Source: a bacterium (GTDB taxonomy: Bacteria > Bacteroidota > Bacteroidia > Cytophagales > Thermonemataceae). Taken from it: DNA of 10,390 bases. The position numbers were made by a program, and so were the translations under genes. Below, piece after piece: positions 1 to 6,458 of this stretch (position 1 is the stretch's first letter; every line of letters begins with the position of its first letter). The notes under the pieces were generated by a model. It saw only the letters and a program-made list of their open reading frames with translations, ran no database searches and was not told where the DNA came from. The stretch is from NCBI GenBank assembly GCA_025362415.1, contig JANYGM010000007.1, forward strand, positions 1 to 10,390, read 5' to 3'.

Positions 1-499
1 CTTGTGGTGTACTTTCGTTTGGGTGATTTGGGTTGAGACAGACAAATTGATGCCCATATAAGTCCCTAATTTCGCCATTGATATATTGCATATTAAAATC
101 TAGTAGCAGAAATTCGTCCAAAATAGGTTTCCCATTTTTCTCTGAAATAGTGTAGGGTGCAGTCAAAACAACAATAACATAAACGGTTTGGTCAATTCTA
201 TACTGTTTTGCTGATTTTTGTTGTTCCACAATAAGCATTAAAAAATAATGCAAAAACCTATCAAAATGTTGGTCATATTCTACTTTTTGGATTTCTATGG
301 CAATTTTTTTGTCTTTTGATTCTGCATAAATATCCAACTCAAAATCAACGTGTCCAATTTTAGGAAAAAACTTTTTTTCAGTTTCAATTACTTCCACATC
401 AACTTCAATGCCCAAAATATCACGCACAAAAGCCTTAAAAACCACTAAATTGGTAAAGGCTTTTTTGAAAATAACGGTATTATCTAAGTTTCCAAGCAT
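1..499 (-). CDS. Rpn-like PD-(D/E)XK nuclease family protein, partial (C-terminus beyond left edge)
   Basis: The reverse strand from the ATG at 499-497 is open through 166 codons to the left edge, so only the C-terminal part is missing. The product is almost the same as the complete Rpn-like protein at 6459-7286: 12 of 166 residues differ by my hand alignment. It keeps the nuclease core, with D56 in FELDIYAES and E69-x-Q71 in AIEIQK, the D-x12-ExQ form of the PD-(D/E)XK site used by Rpn / 'PD-(D/E)XK nuclease family transposase' proteins. Characterised Rpn proteins are DNA endonucleases linked to RecA-independent recombination and, in some cases, phage defence; which role applies here is unknown. 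It starts 42 nt downstream of the metallophosphoesterase stop on the same strand, with a heptamer repeat between. No frameshift or stop is visible in the portion present. The start is supported because similarity to the paralogue begins exactly at this ATG. Confidence 0.9.
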   Translation of the reverse strand, partial: MLGNLDNTVIFKKAFTNLVVFKAFVRDILGIEVDVEVIETEKKFFPKIGHVDFELDIYAESKDKKIAIEIQKVEYDQHFDRFLHYFLMLIVEQQKSAKQYRIDQTVYVIVVLTAPYTISEKNGKPILDEFLLLDFNMQYINGEIRDLYGHQFVCLNPNHPNESTPQ

Positions 500-523
500 T
501 GTTTTGTTGATTTTTGGTATTTT

Positions 524-558
524 ACTCGTAATTCGTAATTTTTAATTCGTAATTGATT
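524..558. repeat. Phased ATTnnTA heptamer array, site 1
   Basis: On the plus strand five 7-nt units run in register: actcgta (524-530), attcgta (531-537), attttta (538-544), attcgta (545-551) and attgatt (552-558). The stop codon of the metallophosphoesterase gene (complement of 542-544) lies inside the third unit, and its last codons, for Ile-Thr-Asn, are read from the repeat. The same heptamer type recurs at 3626-3677 and 4724-4807. The function is unknown; it may be a dispersed intergenic repeat. Confidence 0.7.
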
Positions 559-1888
559 TCAGTTCTAAAATAGTTATTTCTGGCAAAATACCCACACGAC
601 CAGGAAAACCCAAATATCCAAAACCTCTATTTACATATAAAAATTGATTGTTTTCTTGGTACAAATCAGCCCATTGTTCGTAACGAAATTTCACAGGACT
701 CCAACGAAAATCTCCAATTTCTACCCCAAATTGCATTCCGTGTGTGTGTCCTGCGAGTGCGAGGTCAATATCTTTGAATTTTGGTAAAACTTCTGCTTTC
801 CAATGACTTGGGTCGTGTGAAAGCAAGATTTTTGTAGCTGCTTCTTCTGTTCCTTGACGTGCTTTTAGCAAATTGCCACGCTGTCCAAAACCGCCCAAAC
901 CCCAATTTTCAATGCCAATAATGGCTAATTTTTCTCCATTTTGTTCTATCAAATGATTTTCATCTTTGAGTAATTTCCAACCCATTTGACCGTGAGCAGC
1001 ACACAAATCTCTGAAATTTTGTTGTTTTTCTTCTTTACTGTTCCAATTACGGTAATAATCACCGTAGTCGTGGTTTCCTAAGCACGAAAATACACCCAAA
1101 GGAGCTTTTACCTTAGAAAAAATATCAAAATAATCTTTTAGTTCTTTTGCTCTATCATTGACCAAATCCCCTGTGAAAGTGATTATATCAGGTTTTTCTG
1201 CTAAAAGCATCTCTATTCCGCCTTTTACAGCAGTTTTATTGAAAAAACTCCCAGAATGTATGTCTGAAAGTTGTGCTATACGCAAACCATCAAATTCTTT
1301 GGGCAAATTAGATAAAAAAACCGTCCTTTTGCGTACACGATAGTCGTGTGCGCCTGATATAATGCCATAGCCAAGCGTTGCGAGAGTTGCGCCACTTGAA
1401 ATAAGAGCAGTTTTTGCCAAAAAACTAGAACGTGTAATGGTATTATCCTCCAAAATATTTTTTATATTATTAGAAGAATTATCAGACAAATTATTAGGCT
1501 TTTGTGTGATATTTTCTGGGGCATTTTCCGTAATTATTTCTGTTACGGTTTGGGTAGTTTTTGGAGAAATAAAGCCTGTTGTTTGTCCAATCCACGTAAA
1601 TAAGCGTATTAAATCATCAATAACCAAAAAAGGAAAAGAGATAAATTTAGCAATATAAATGGAAAACATTACACCAAAAAACAGCCTATAAAAAATATCT
1701 AATTTTTCTATTTTGTAGAAATTATAGAAAATAAGCATTCCAATAAGTAGCGCAGGAATAGCCCAATACGTGATATAAATGGCTTTTTTGTAGTTGTTAT
1801 CAGCAAAAACAACTTTTACAAACTGAAAAACGTACACATCTAACGCCAAAATCAGCGCAGAAAGGAAAAGGATAGGCAAAATAGCCAT
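542..1888 (-). CDS. Membrane-anchored metallophosphoesterase (YkuE/YaeI-like calcineurin-type)
   Basis: The 448-residue protein has an N-terminal membrane region and a C-terminal calcineurin-type phosphoesterase domain. Hydrophobic segments lie near residues 3-28, 36-58 and 69-90. A polar Asn/Thr-rich linker (about 105-150) follows, then a further hydrophobic stretch (about 156-178) preceded by RSSFLAK, which resembles a degenerate Tat-like signal with one arginine. The metal-binding blocks are all present: D209-x-H211 (LSDIH), G240-D241-x-x-N244 (GDLVN), G271-N-H-D274, H358 in LLSHDP, and G380-H-T-H383. The phosphatase should therefore be active with a two-metal centre; the substrate cannot be read from sequence. 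Relatives in Bacteroidota share the SGAHDYRVR and GHTHGMQFG signatures; some members of the wider family act on lipid-linked phosphates. It begins 18 nt after the RhuM-Fic stop, so it is probably co-transcribed with it. Confidence 0.9.
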   Translation of the reverse strand: MAILPILFLSALILALDVYVFQFVKVVFADNNYKKAIYITYWAIPALLIGMLIFYNFYKIEKLDIFYRLFFGVMFSIYIAKFISFPFLVIDDLIRLFTWIGQTTGFISPKTTQTVTEIITENAPENITQKPNNLSDNSSNNIKNILEDNTITRSSFLAKTALISSGATLATLGYGIISGAHDYRVRKRTVFLSNLPKEFDGLRIAQLSDIHSGSFFNKTAVKGGIEMLLAEKPDIITFTGDLVNDRAKELKDYFDIFSKVKAPLGVFSCLGNHDYGDYYRNWNSKEEKQQNFRDLCAAHGQMGWKLLKDENHLIEQNGEKLAIIGIENWGLGGFGQRGNLLKARQGTEEAATKILLSHDPSHWKAEVLPKFKDIDLALAGHTHGMQFGVEIGDFRWSPVKFRYEQWADLYQENNQFLYVNRGFGYLGFPGRVGILPEITILELKSITN

Positions 1889-1906
1889 AAATATAGTTAT
1901 GAGTGT

Positions 1907-2875
1907 TTAAGTATTTTTTATTAGATTTATTATTAGATTAATCATCAAATCTTTATCAGAAGGATTACTTTGTGCTACCAATAATGCCAAAGCAACTAGA
2001 CCATTTTCATTGATTTTTATATTTCCGTTTGTGTCTAGTCTGTGCTTATTTTTCTCCAAAAACCAAATGAACAAAAAAGCTCCAATACGTTTGTTTCCAT
2101 CACTAAATGGGTGGTTTTTAATCACAAAGTAAAGCAAATTAGCGGCTTGCTCTTCTATGCTTGGGTACAAATATTGCCCGTCAAAAGTTTGTAAAATATT
2201 ACCTAAAATCCCTCTAAAACTATCATCTTTTTCGTTACCAAATAATGCGGTAGCTTCTTTCAACGCTATTAGTTTCTGCTTTAATGTGGTTATTTCTAGT
2301 TTAGCTTCTTCGTATTTTATTTCATAAGATACATTTTCGTTTAGGTTATCCGTTTTTAAACTATTGCTATCAAACTGATTAAGTAAAATATAAGATTGTG
2401 TATAATTGCTCAATACATTCAATAAACCTTTTGCCTCGCTAAGTTTTAAATCTTCATTATGAGTACTTTGTTGAATGATAGAAACCATTTGAGAAAGCTC
2501 ATCAAGGCGTTTTTGGTTGATAGCATAGCCTTTTACCAAAAAATCTTTTAGCCTTTGCGTTGCCCACTGACGAAATTGCGTTCCTTGTTTACTTTTCACT
2601 CTGTACCCAACAGAAATAATTACATCAAGGTTATAATGCTCTACTTGGTAGGTTTTACCATCAGCAGCAGTATGTGCAAAATTTGCACATACTGCATTTT
2701 TGTCTAGCTCACCTTCTGTAAAAATATTACGCAAATGCTTTGTGACAACACTTCGCTCTCTTCCAAACAAAAGTGTCATTTGGGCTTGTGTAAGCCACAC
2801 AGTTTGATTATCCATTTGAACATCTAACTGCATTTGTCCATCAGGACTTTGGTAGATTTGTATGTCGTTGTTCAT
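1907..2875 (-). CDS. RhuM-Fic fusion protein (virulence RhuM family with C-terminal Fic/Doc domain)
   Basis: This 322-residue protein joins two known domains. Residues about 3-125 match the RhuM family, with VWLTQAQMTLLFGRERSVV (a helix-turn-helix-like segment), YNLDVIISVGYRVKS and FRQWATQRLKDFLVKGY. A helical, lysine-rich linker (about 125-215) follows. Residues about 220-320 form a Fic/Doc domain with an intact active-site loop, H255-PFSDGN261-K-R263, in which the histidine is the expected catalytic base. Fic enzymes usually transfer AMP, or another nucleotide or phosphate group, to a hydroxyl side chain of a target protein; Doc-type members are toxins. I found no clear [S/T]xxxE[G/N] inhibitory motif in the chain. 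It lies 11 nt downstream of the PD-(D/E)XK-like gene and 18 nt upstream of the phosphoesterase gene, suggesting one operon. The target and biological role are unknown. Confidence 0.92.
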   Translation of the reverse strand: MNNDIQIYQSPDGQMQLDVQMDNQTVWLTQAQMTLLFGRERSVVTKHLRNIFTEGELDKNAVCANFAHTAADGKTYQVEHYNLDVIISVGYRVKSKQGTQFRQWATQRLKDFLVKGYAINQKRLDELSQMVSIIQQSTHNEDLKLSEAKGLLNVLSNYTQSYILLNQFDSNSLKTDNLNENVSYEIKYEEAKLEITTLKQKLIALKEATALFGNEKDDSFRGILGNILQTFDGQYLYPSIEEQAANLLYFVIKNHPFSDGNKRIGAFLFIWFLEKNKHRLDTNGNIKINENGLVALALLVAQSNPSDKDLMINLIINLIKNT

Positions 2876-2886
2876 ATCCTTATTTT

Positions 2887-3489
2887 TTATACTAAAAATG
2901 ATTGCAAAATAGTATGAAAAACGCCCAAAACCTTTGGTAATTCAACTAAATAATAGGTTTCTGTATCTATTAAAATTTGATTTTTTGTAAGTTTCAAAAA
3001 TTTCCACTCGCCAGCAGTTACTGCACAACCATAAATAAATGGCGTTGGCTTGCCTTCTTGCTCGTTAAATATCTGAGAACCATACATTTGCGCAATACAT
3101 TGTGCCTGTCCGTACTCAAAATCTTCATCTTTTGCTTCCACAAAAGTAATGATAGGAGCTTGCATCACGCTTTTTCGTGGGTGTTTGGAGAAGAAAAAAT
3201 CACATTCACCAGACAAATCTCTGCTTGCATCAACAGTCAAATCTTCACCAGAATAAAGCGTAATTTGTGGCAAATACTGCATAGCTACTTCCAACAAAAT
3301 AGGCGCAATTATCCTTTCTGACTTGCTTTTTTCGTTTGTAAGTGGTGTTCTGTCTGCTATTGCAAGTGTTTGCAATAGCCAATCAGAAGGCACAACCTCT
3401 TTCAATTCAGGAAACAAAGGTACATCAAGCTCTTCTAAATCTAGCTTTTTGAGTGTTTGTTTTAGAGTTGTATAGTTCTCATATCCCAT
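2887..3489 (-). CDS. PD-(D/E)XK nuclease-like protein of unknown function
   Basis: The 200-residue protein has no signal peptide or membrane segment. Its core resembles a restriction-endonuclease fold: SERIIAP (58-64) near the first helix, then D97 in GECDFFF, then E118-x-K120 in FVEAKDED, and a following helix with Q128/Q130 in YGQAQCIAQM. The D...ExK...Q order is the PD-(D/E)XK signature. The wider pattern (IIAPILLEV, ITLYSGEDLTVD, GECDF, VEAK, then an FIYGCAVTAGEWKFLKL block) recalls a family of uncharacterised proteins I remember from Cyanobacteria and Bacteroidota. No biochemical role is known to me. It is the first gene of a probable three-gene unit with RhuM-Fic and a phosphoesterase, behind the promoter at 3543-3574. 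It could cleave nucleic acid, or the fold may serve only for binding. The fold call is moderately sure; nuclease activity is inferred. Confidence 0.65.
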   Translation of the reverse strand: MGYENYTTLKQTLKKLDLEELDVPLFPELKEVVPSDWLLQTLAIADRTPLTNEKSKSERIIAPILLEVAMQYLPQITLYSGEDLTVDASRDLSGECDFFFSKHPRKSVMQAPIITFVEAKDEDFEYGQAQCIAQMYGSQIFNEQEGKPTPFIYGCAVTAGEWKFLKLTKNQILIDTETYYLVELPKVLGVFHTILQSFLV

Positions 3490-3542
3490 AATTGTAGCAT
3501 TTTTTTGTGAATTTTCTTTTATTTTTTCTTATAAATATTCTG

Positions 3543-3574
3543 CAAAAATACACAAAAAAACGCATCTTAACAAA
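3543..3574 (-). promoter_or_regulatory. Bacteroidota-type sigma promoter for the nuclease-like / RhuM-Fic / phosphoesterase unit
   Basis: Read on the minus strand, a TTTG element (complement of 3571-3574) is followed after 20 nt by TATTTTTG (complement of 3543-3550). This is a full match to the TAnnTTTG -7 box of Bacteroidota, at a spacing close to the usual one. Transcription would start near 3536-3538, about 47 nt before the ATG at 3489. It lies between the heptamer repeat and the first gene, so the downstream genes probably form their own transcription unit. Confidence 0.55.
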
Positions 3575-3625
3575 ATGAATAAGGATAATTGTCTAGGAAC
3601 ATTTTATAAGCAAAATCTTTTATTC

Positions 3626-3677
3626 ATTCCTAATTCACAATTCCTAATTCCTAATTTCTAATTTCTAATTCCTAATT
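3626..3677. repeat. Tandem ATTCCTA heptamer array, site 2 (seven units)
   Basis: Seven consecutive 7-nt units are in register from 3626 to 3674: attccta, attcaca, attccta, attccta, atttcta, atttcta, attccta, followed by a partial att. The stop codon of the TraB/GumN-family gene (complement of 3676-3678) overlaps the end of the array. The units share the ATTnnTA pattern of the arrays at 524-558 and 4724-4807 but carry CC or TC in place of CG. No stable hairpin is formed, so it is not an obvious terminator. Confidence 0.8.
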
Positions 3678-4644
3678 AAAGTATGATTTTTATAGGTTTT
3701 ACGGTGTAGCCTTCTTTCCTCAAACGCAAAATAACGCCATCAATGCCTACCAAATGGGCTGCCCCAACGGCAAAAAAAGTAGGTTTTTTAGTTATCATTT
3801 CAAAAATTTGCGGCATCCATTTGTCATTTCTATTTTTGAGAAGATTGTTATATTCGTCTGTTTCCATTGTTGCAAGGGTCATTTCTGCAATTTTATTGAG
3901 ATTTTGCTCTTTGTAAAGTTGTGTTAGTTTTTGGATTTCTTTGTCATCTTTTAGTGCAACAGTATCACGCACTGTTTTTAGTAACATTTCTTTTTGTTTT
4001 AGGATAGGATAACCATCAAAAAGTGCCTTAGTTTGGTCTTCCACGCTTTCTAATCCGCCCACTTCTTTGCCTTCTGTTTTTGCTTTATCCTGAAAATAAC
4101 CGTCCATAGAACTTGCAAAAGGATTTCCCATAGAAGTCGTTTTGTCAGTATCAGTTTTAGGAAATAATTTTGCATATTTGACACTTTCTATCATTTGTTG
4201 TGCCATCATTGGTTTTATCCTGTTGAACATAGCAAAAGGCATTCCTACTTTTTTAAATGCTTCTTCTACTTCTGCATATTCTTTTGGGGTAAGAAGTTCT
4301 TTCATAGTGGTATCACGCATCACACAAGCAGCAAAAACCTTCATCATAGCCATATTATCAATGGTTATTTCACCTACGACACGTTCTGCAAGGGCAAATT
4401 TTTCTTGTACAATTTTGCTATCAATCATTGTTTTTGGATTAAACAAATGATGTGTACCAAAAACATAAGAGGGTTTTTTGATGTCTTTCCCTGAAATCTC
4501 CCAAAAAACAGAACTTTCTAAATTGGTATTAGCGGCTTTGCCTGCCAATTTGTCGGTTTTATTAGCTTTCTTTTGTGCAAAAACATCTTCTGCAAGCACC
4601 AAATTGGTGAGCAAAATCCATATAAAAACAATATTTTTCTTCAT
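3676..4644 (-). CDS. Secreted TraB/GumN-family protein
   Basis: This 322-residue protein starts with a Sec signal peptide (residues 1 to about 24: a Lys-rich start, a hydrophobic core, and a likely cut after VFAQ). The mature part matches the TraB/GumN (TIKI-like) family from end to end: VFWEISGKDIKKPSYVFGTHH with the GTHH box at 63-66, E92 in VGEITI, the GGLESVEDQ block with E199, LLKNRNDKW (268-276), and the C-terminal FFAVGAAHLVG with H297. In this family the paired GTxH and GxxH boxes and conserved glutamates are thought to bind metal, and animal TIKI proteins are metalloproteases; bacterial members are mostly uncharacterised. The protein should act in the periplasm or at the cell surface. 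It is transcribed divergently from the DinB-like gene, and its stop codon overlaps a heptamer array. Length and motif order are normal for the family. Confidence 0.88.
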   Translation of the reverse strand: MKKNIVFIWILLTNLVLAEDVFAQKKANKTDKLAGKAANTNLESSVFWEISGKDIKKPSYVFGTHHLFNPKTMIDSKIVQEKFALAERVVGEITIDNMAMMKVFAACVMRDTTMKELLTPKEYAEVEEAFKKVGMPFAMFNRIKPMMAQQMIESVKYAKLFPKTDTDKTTSMGNPFASSMDGYFQDKAKTEGKEVGGLESVEDQTKALFDGYPILKQKEMLLKTVRDTVALKDDKEIQKLTQLYKEQNLNKIAEMTLATMETDEYNNLLKNRNDKWMPQIFEMITKKPTFFAVGAAHLVGIDGVILRLRKEGYTVKPIKIIL

Positions 4645-4680
4645 TTTATGCTTATTTTTAGTCTAAATACATAACGTAAA

Positions 4681-4710
4681 CAATGTTATTTTAGTGTTTG
4701 TTTACAAAAA
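4681..4710 (-). promoter_or_regulatory. Possible weak promoter for the TraB/GumN gene
   Basis: On the minus strand TAACATTG (complement of 4681-4688) matches the TAnnTTTG -7 consensus with one mismatch. A TTTTTG (complement of 4705-4710) lies 16 nt further upstream, slightly closer than usual. The start site would be about 30 nt before the ATG at 4644. The match is partial in an AT-rich spacer, so this is only a candidate. Confidence 0.25.
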
Positions 4711-4723
4711 TCAAACCGTTTTT

Positions 4724-4807
4724 TATCAATTACAAAGTCAATTACGAATTATCAATTACGAATTACGCCGTTCTACGTAATTGATAATTTGTAATTCGTA
4801 ATTGTAT
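4724..4807. repeat. Inverted ATTnnTA heptamer array, site 3, between divergent genes
   Basis: The left half carries heptamers in minus orientation: tatcaat 4724-4730, tacgaat 4743-4749, tatcaat 4750-4756, tacgaat 4757-4763. The right half carries plus-orientation units: attgata 4780-4786, atttgta 4787-4793, attcgta 4794-4800, then attgtat 4801-4807. The halves form an imperfect palindrome: 4747-4760 pairs perfectly over 14 bp with 4776-4789 around a 15-nt loop, and the outer parts pair again if one 7-nt unit is looped out. The array sits between the divergent TraB/GumN and DinB-like genes. It may be two inverted copies of the repeat seen at sites 1 and 2. Confidence 0.75.
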
Positions 4808-4846
4808 TCTTGTTTATTCAAAAAAAAACTTTAATTTTGAGTTAAT

Positions 4847-4854
4847 TATATTTG
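4847..4854 (+). promoter_or_regulatory. Candidate -7 box for the plus-strand operon
   Basis: TATATTTG at 4847-4854 matches the Bacteroidota TAnnTTTG box exactly, 63 nt before the DinB-like ATG. The expected TTTG about 19-20 nt upstream is missing; that position holds an A-tract (about 4820-4828). The call is therefore tentative. Confidence 0.3.
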
Positions 4855-4916
4855 AAACTATTTTGTATCAAAATGAAAAAAACATCTTATCATTTACACA
4901 CATAAAACTACCTTAA

Positions 4917-5453
4917 ATGCCTTTTAAAACCACTTTTCAGAAAACTCAAGAAGTAATCAATGTTTATATTGATTCTTTGGAAAACTATACAGACGAAACT
5001 TTTTTGATGAAAAAAGATGATAATACTTGGTCTGTTGGTCAAATGTACGAACATATTTTCATTTCTGCGCAGTTTTTTATGTATCAAACTAATAATTGCC
5101 TTTCTGAAAGAAAAGGGCAAATGGGAGGAGATAAGACAGATATTGGGGTGAATATTTATCAATACGGAGCTTTTCCGCCTATCAAAATCAAAATACCAGA
5201 AGCCTACCAAACCGCAGAGCCATTAGTGCCAAAAACACGCATAGAATACAAAACACTCTTTGTAAATTTGCTTCTTCAAATGGAAAAAATGCTTGAAATG
5301 CTTGAAAAAAATAATGGAGAATACCGTACAAAACACGCTGTTTGTGGCTTTTTGAATGCTTTGGAATGGTATAAAATGGTTTGGTATCATTCTGAGCATC
5401 ATTTTATACAAAAGAAAGAGTTAGAAATATTTATTGGTGTAGTAAGTAATTAG
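4917..5453 (+). CDS. DinB-like (four-helix bundle) putative metal-dependent protein
   Basis: The 178-residue protein has the layout of the DinB/YfiT-like superfamily: a first helix (about 5-30), W38-SVGQMYEH46 at the second helix, and a late helix with W157-HSEHHF, giving H158-xxx-H162. H46, H158 and H162 are the likely metal triad of the fold. Members include damage-inducible proteins of Bacillus and thiol-dependent S-transferases such as bacillithiol transferases; most are uncharacterised, and the substrate cannot be told here. There is no signal peptide or membrane segment, so it is cytosolic. It is the first gene of a plus-strand run with the ADP-ribosylglycohydrolase (27 nt gap), the Rpn-like gene and cobT. 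The start codon has no Shine-Dalgarno sequence but an A-rich leader, as is common in Bacteroidota. Confidence 0.78.
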   Translation: MPFKTTFQKTQEVINVYIDSLENYTDETFLMKKDDNTWSVGQMYEHIFISAQFFMYQTNNCLSERKGQMGGDKTDIGVNIYQYGAFPPIKIKIPEAYQTAEPLVPKTRIEYKTLFVNLLLQMEKMLEMLEKNNGEYRTKHAVCGFLNALEWYKMVWYHSEHHFIQKKELEIFIGVVSN

Positions 5454-5480
5454 CTAAATAATTTAGTTAAATAATTGATT

Positions 5481-6443
5481 ATGAAAATTTTAGATACTTT
5501 TTTAGGTCTTGCTGTTGGTGATGCGTTGGGTGTCCCTGTGGAGTTTTTGGGTAGAGAAACCATCAGAAAACTACCTGTAACGGATATGTGGGCATTTGGT
5601 ACACACAATCAGGAGGCGGGAACGTGGTCTGATGATAGTTCTCTGGCGTTTTGTTTGGCAGAAAGTTTGGTTAGTGGCTATGATTTAGAAGATATTGCTA
5701 ATAATTTTGTTTTGTGGTATGATGAGGCTTTTTGGGCGGCTCGTGGGCGGGTTTTTGATGTAGGAATGGGTACATCAAATGCAATTAGTCGTTTGCGTGA
5801 TGGCTCATTTCCTACTGTTGCAGGTGGAAATAGTGAAAGAGATAACGGAAATGGCTCTTTGATGCGTATTTTGCCTATTGTTTTTTATCTGAAATATCAT
5901 AAAAAAAGCATAGAAGAAAGATTTAAGATAATTTCTGATGTTTCTAGCATTACTCACGGACATATACGAGCTATTTTGGCGTGTTTTATTTATTGCGAGT
6001 TTGCGTTGGAGCTTTTAGAAGAAAATTCTTTTGAAAATAATAAAGAAATTGCCTACAAAAATATGCAAAATAAAGTTAATAACTTCTTGAATATCAACAC
6101 AGTAGCCTCTCAAAATGAAATAGATAAATTTCATAGAATTTTGGGAGATTCTGAACATAGCATTTTAGATGCTTTTGAGGATAAAATTTTGTCTTCTGGG
6201 TATGTTTTGGATACGTTGGAAGCTAGTATTTGGTGTTTTATGACTACAAATAATTATGCTGATGCCACGCTAAAAGCCGTTAATTTGGGTAGTGACACAG
6301 ATACAACTGGTTGCGTTACAGGTGGTTTGGCTGGTTTATTTTATGGAAAAAATGCTATCCCTACGCATTGGGTAGATGTTCTTGCTAAAAAAGACGAAAT
6401 AACACAACTTGCTGAAAGATTAGGCAAAAAATTATCAACATAA
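5481..6443 (+). CDS. ADP-ribosylglycohydrolase family protein (DraG/ARH-like)
   Basis: The protein has 320 residues from the ATG at 5481. An in-frame TTG at 5475 would add only two residues, and the ATG fits the family start (MKILDTFLGLAVGDALG). All family blocks are present: G13-DALG17, W49-SDDSS with metal ligands D51/D52, GNGSLMR (123-129), THGH (H159 and H161), and S271-DTDTTG277 with D272/D274/T275, followed by the Gly-rich GGLAGLFYG. These residues bind two Mg ions in enzymes that remove ADP-ribose from arginine or other acceptors, such as DraG and ARH1/ARH3. It should be catalytically competent and cytosolic; the substrate is unknown. There is no DraT-like ADP-ribosyltransferase in the window. 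It follows the DinB-like gene by 27 nt and precedes the Rpn-like gene by 15 nt. Confidence 0.93.
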   Translation: MKILDTFLGLAVGDALGVPVEFLGRETIRKLPVTDMWAFGTHNQEAGTWSDDSSLAFCLAESLVSGYDLEDIANNFVLWYDEAFWAARGRVFDVGMGTSNAISRLRDGSFPTVAGGNSERDNGNGSLMRILPIVFYLKYHKKSIEERFKIISDVSSITHGHIRAILACFIYCEFALELLEENSFENNKEIAYKNMQNKVNNFLNINTVASQNEIDKFHRILGDSEHSILDAFEDKILSSGYVLDTLEASIWCFMTTNNYADATLKAVNLGSDTDTTGCVTGGLAGLFYGKNAIPTHWVDVLAKKDEITQLAERLGKKLST

Positions 6444-6458
6444 AAAATAATAATAGAA

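Noticed and set aside
1158..1658. Plus-strand open frames inside the phosphoesterase gene
   Set aside because: They are antisense shadows of a gene whose motifs are complete on the other strand, and they show no domain-like sequence.
2977..3321. A 114-codon plus-strand frame opposite the PD-(D/E)XK-like gene
   Set aside because: It is antisense to a frame with conserved motif order, and its translation is rich in Phe/Ile/Cys without any recognisable pattern.
3626..3677. CRISPR array
   Set aside because: The 7-nt units are contiguous with no spacers and no cas gene is nearby.
4142..4494. Overlapping plus-strand frames opposite the TraB/GumN gene
   Set aside because: Two frames overlap each other and the real gene; their hydrophobic look is a by-product of the reverse complement.
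4908..5411. Minus-strand frames opposite the DinB-like gene
   Set aside because: They are antisense to a frame with the DinB histidine triad and have no family features.
5454..5476. CTAAATAATTTAG palindrome and TAAATAATT direct repeat between the DinB-like and ADP-ribosylglycohydrolase genes
   Set aside because: Real in the sequence, but short and AT-only in an AT-rich 27-nt gap, so chance is a sufficient explanation.
5475..5480. TTG at 5475 as the start of the ADP-ribosylglycohydrolase
   Set aside because: It adds only two residues, and the ATG at 5481 gives the usual family start (MKILDTFLGL).
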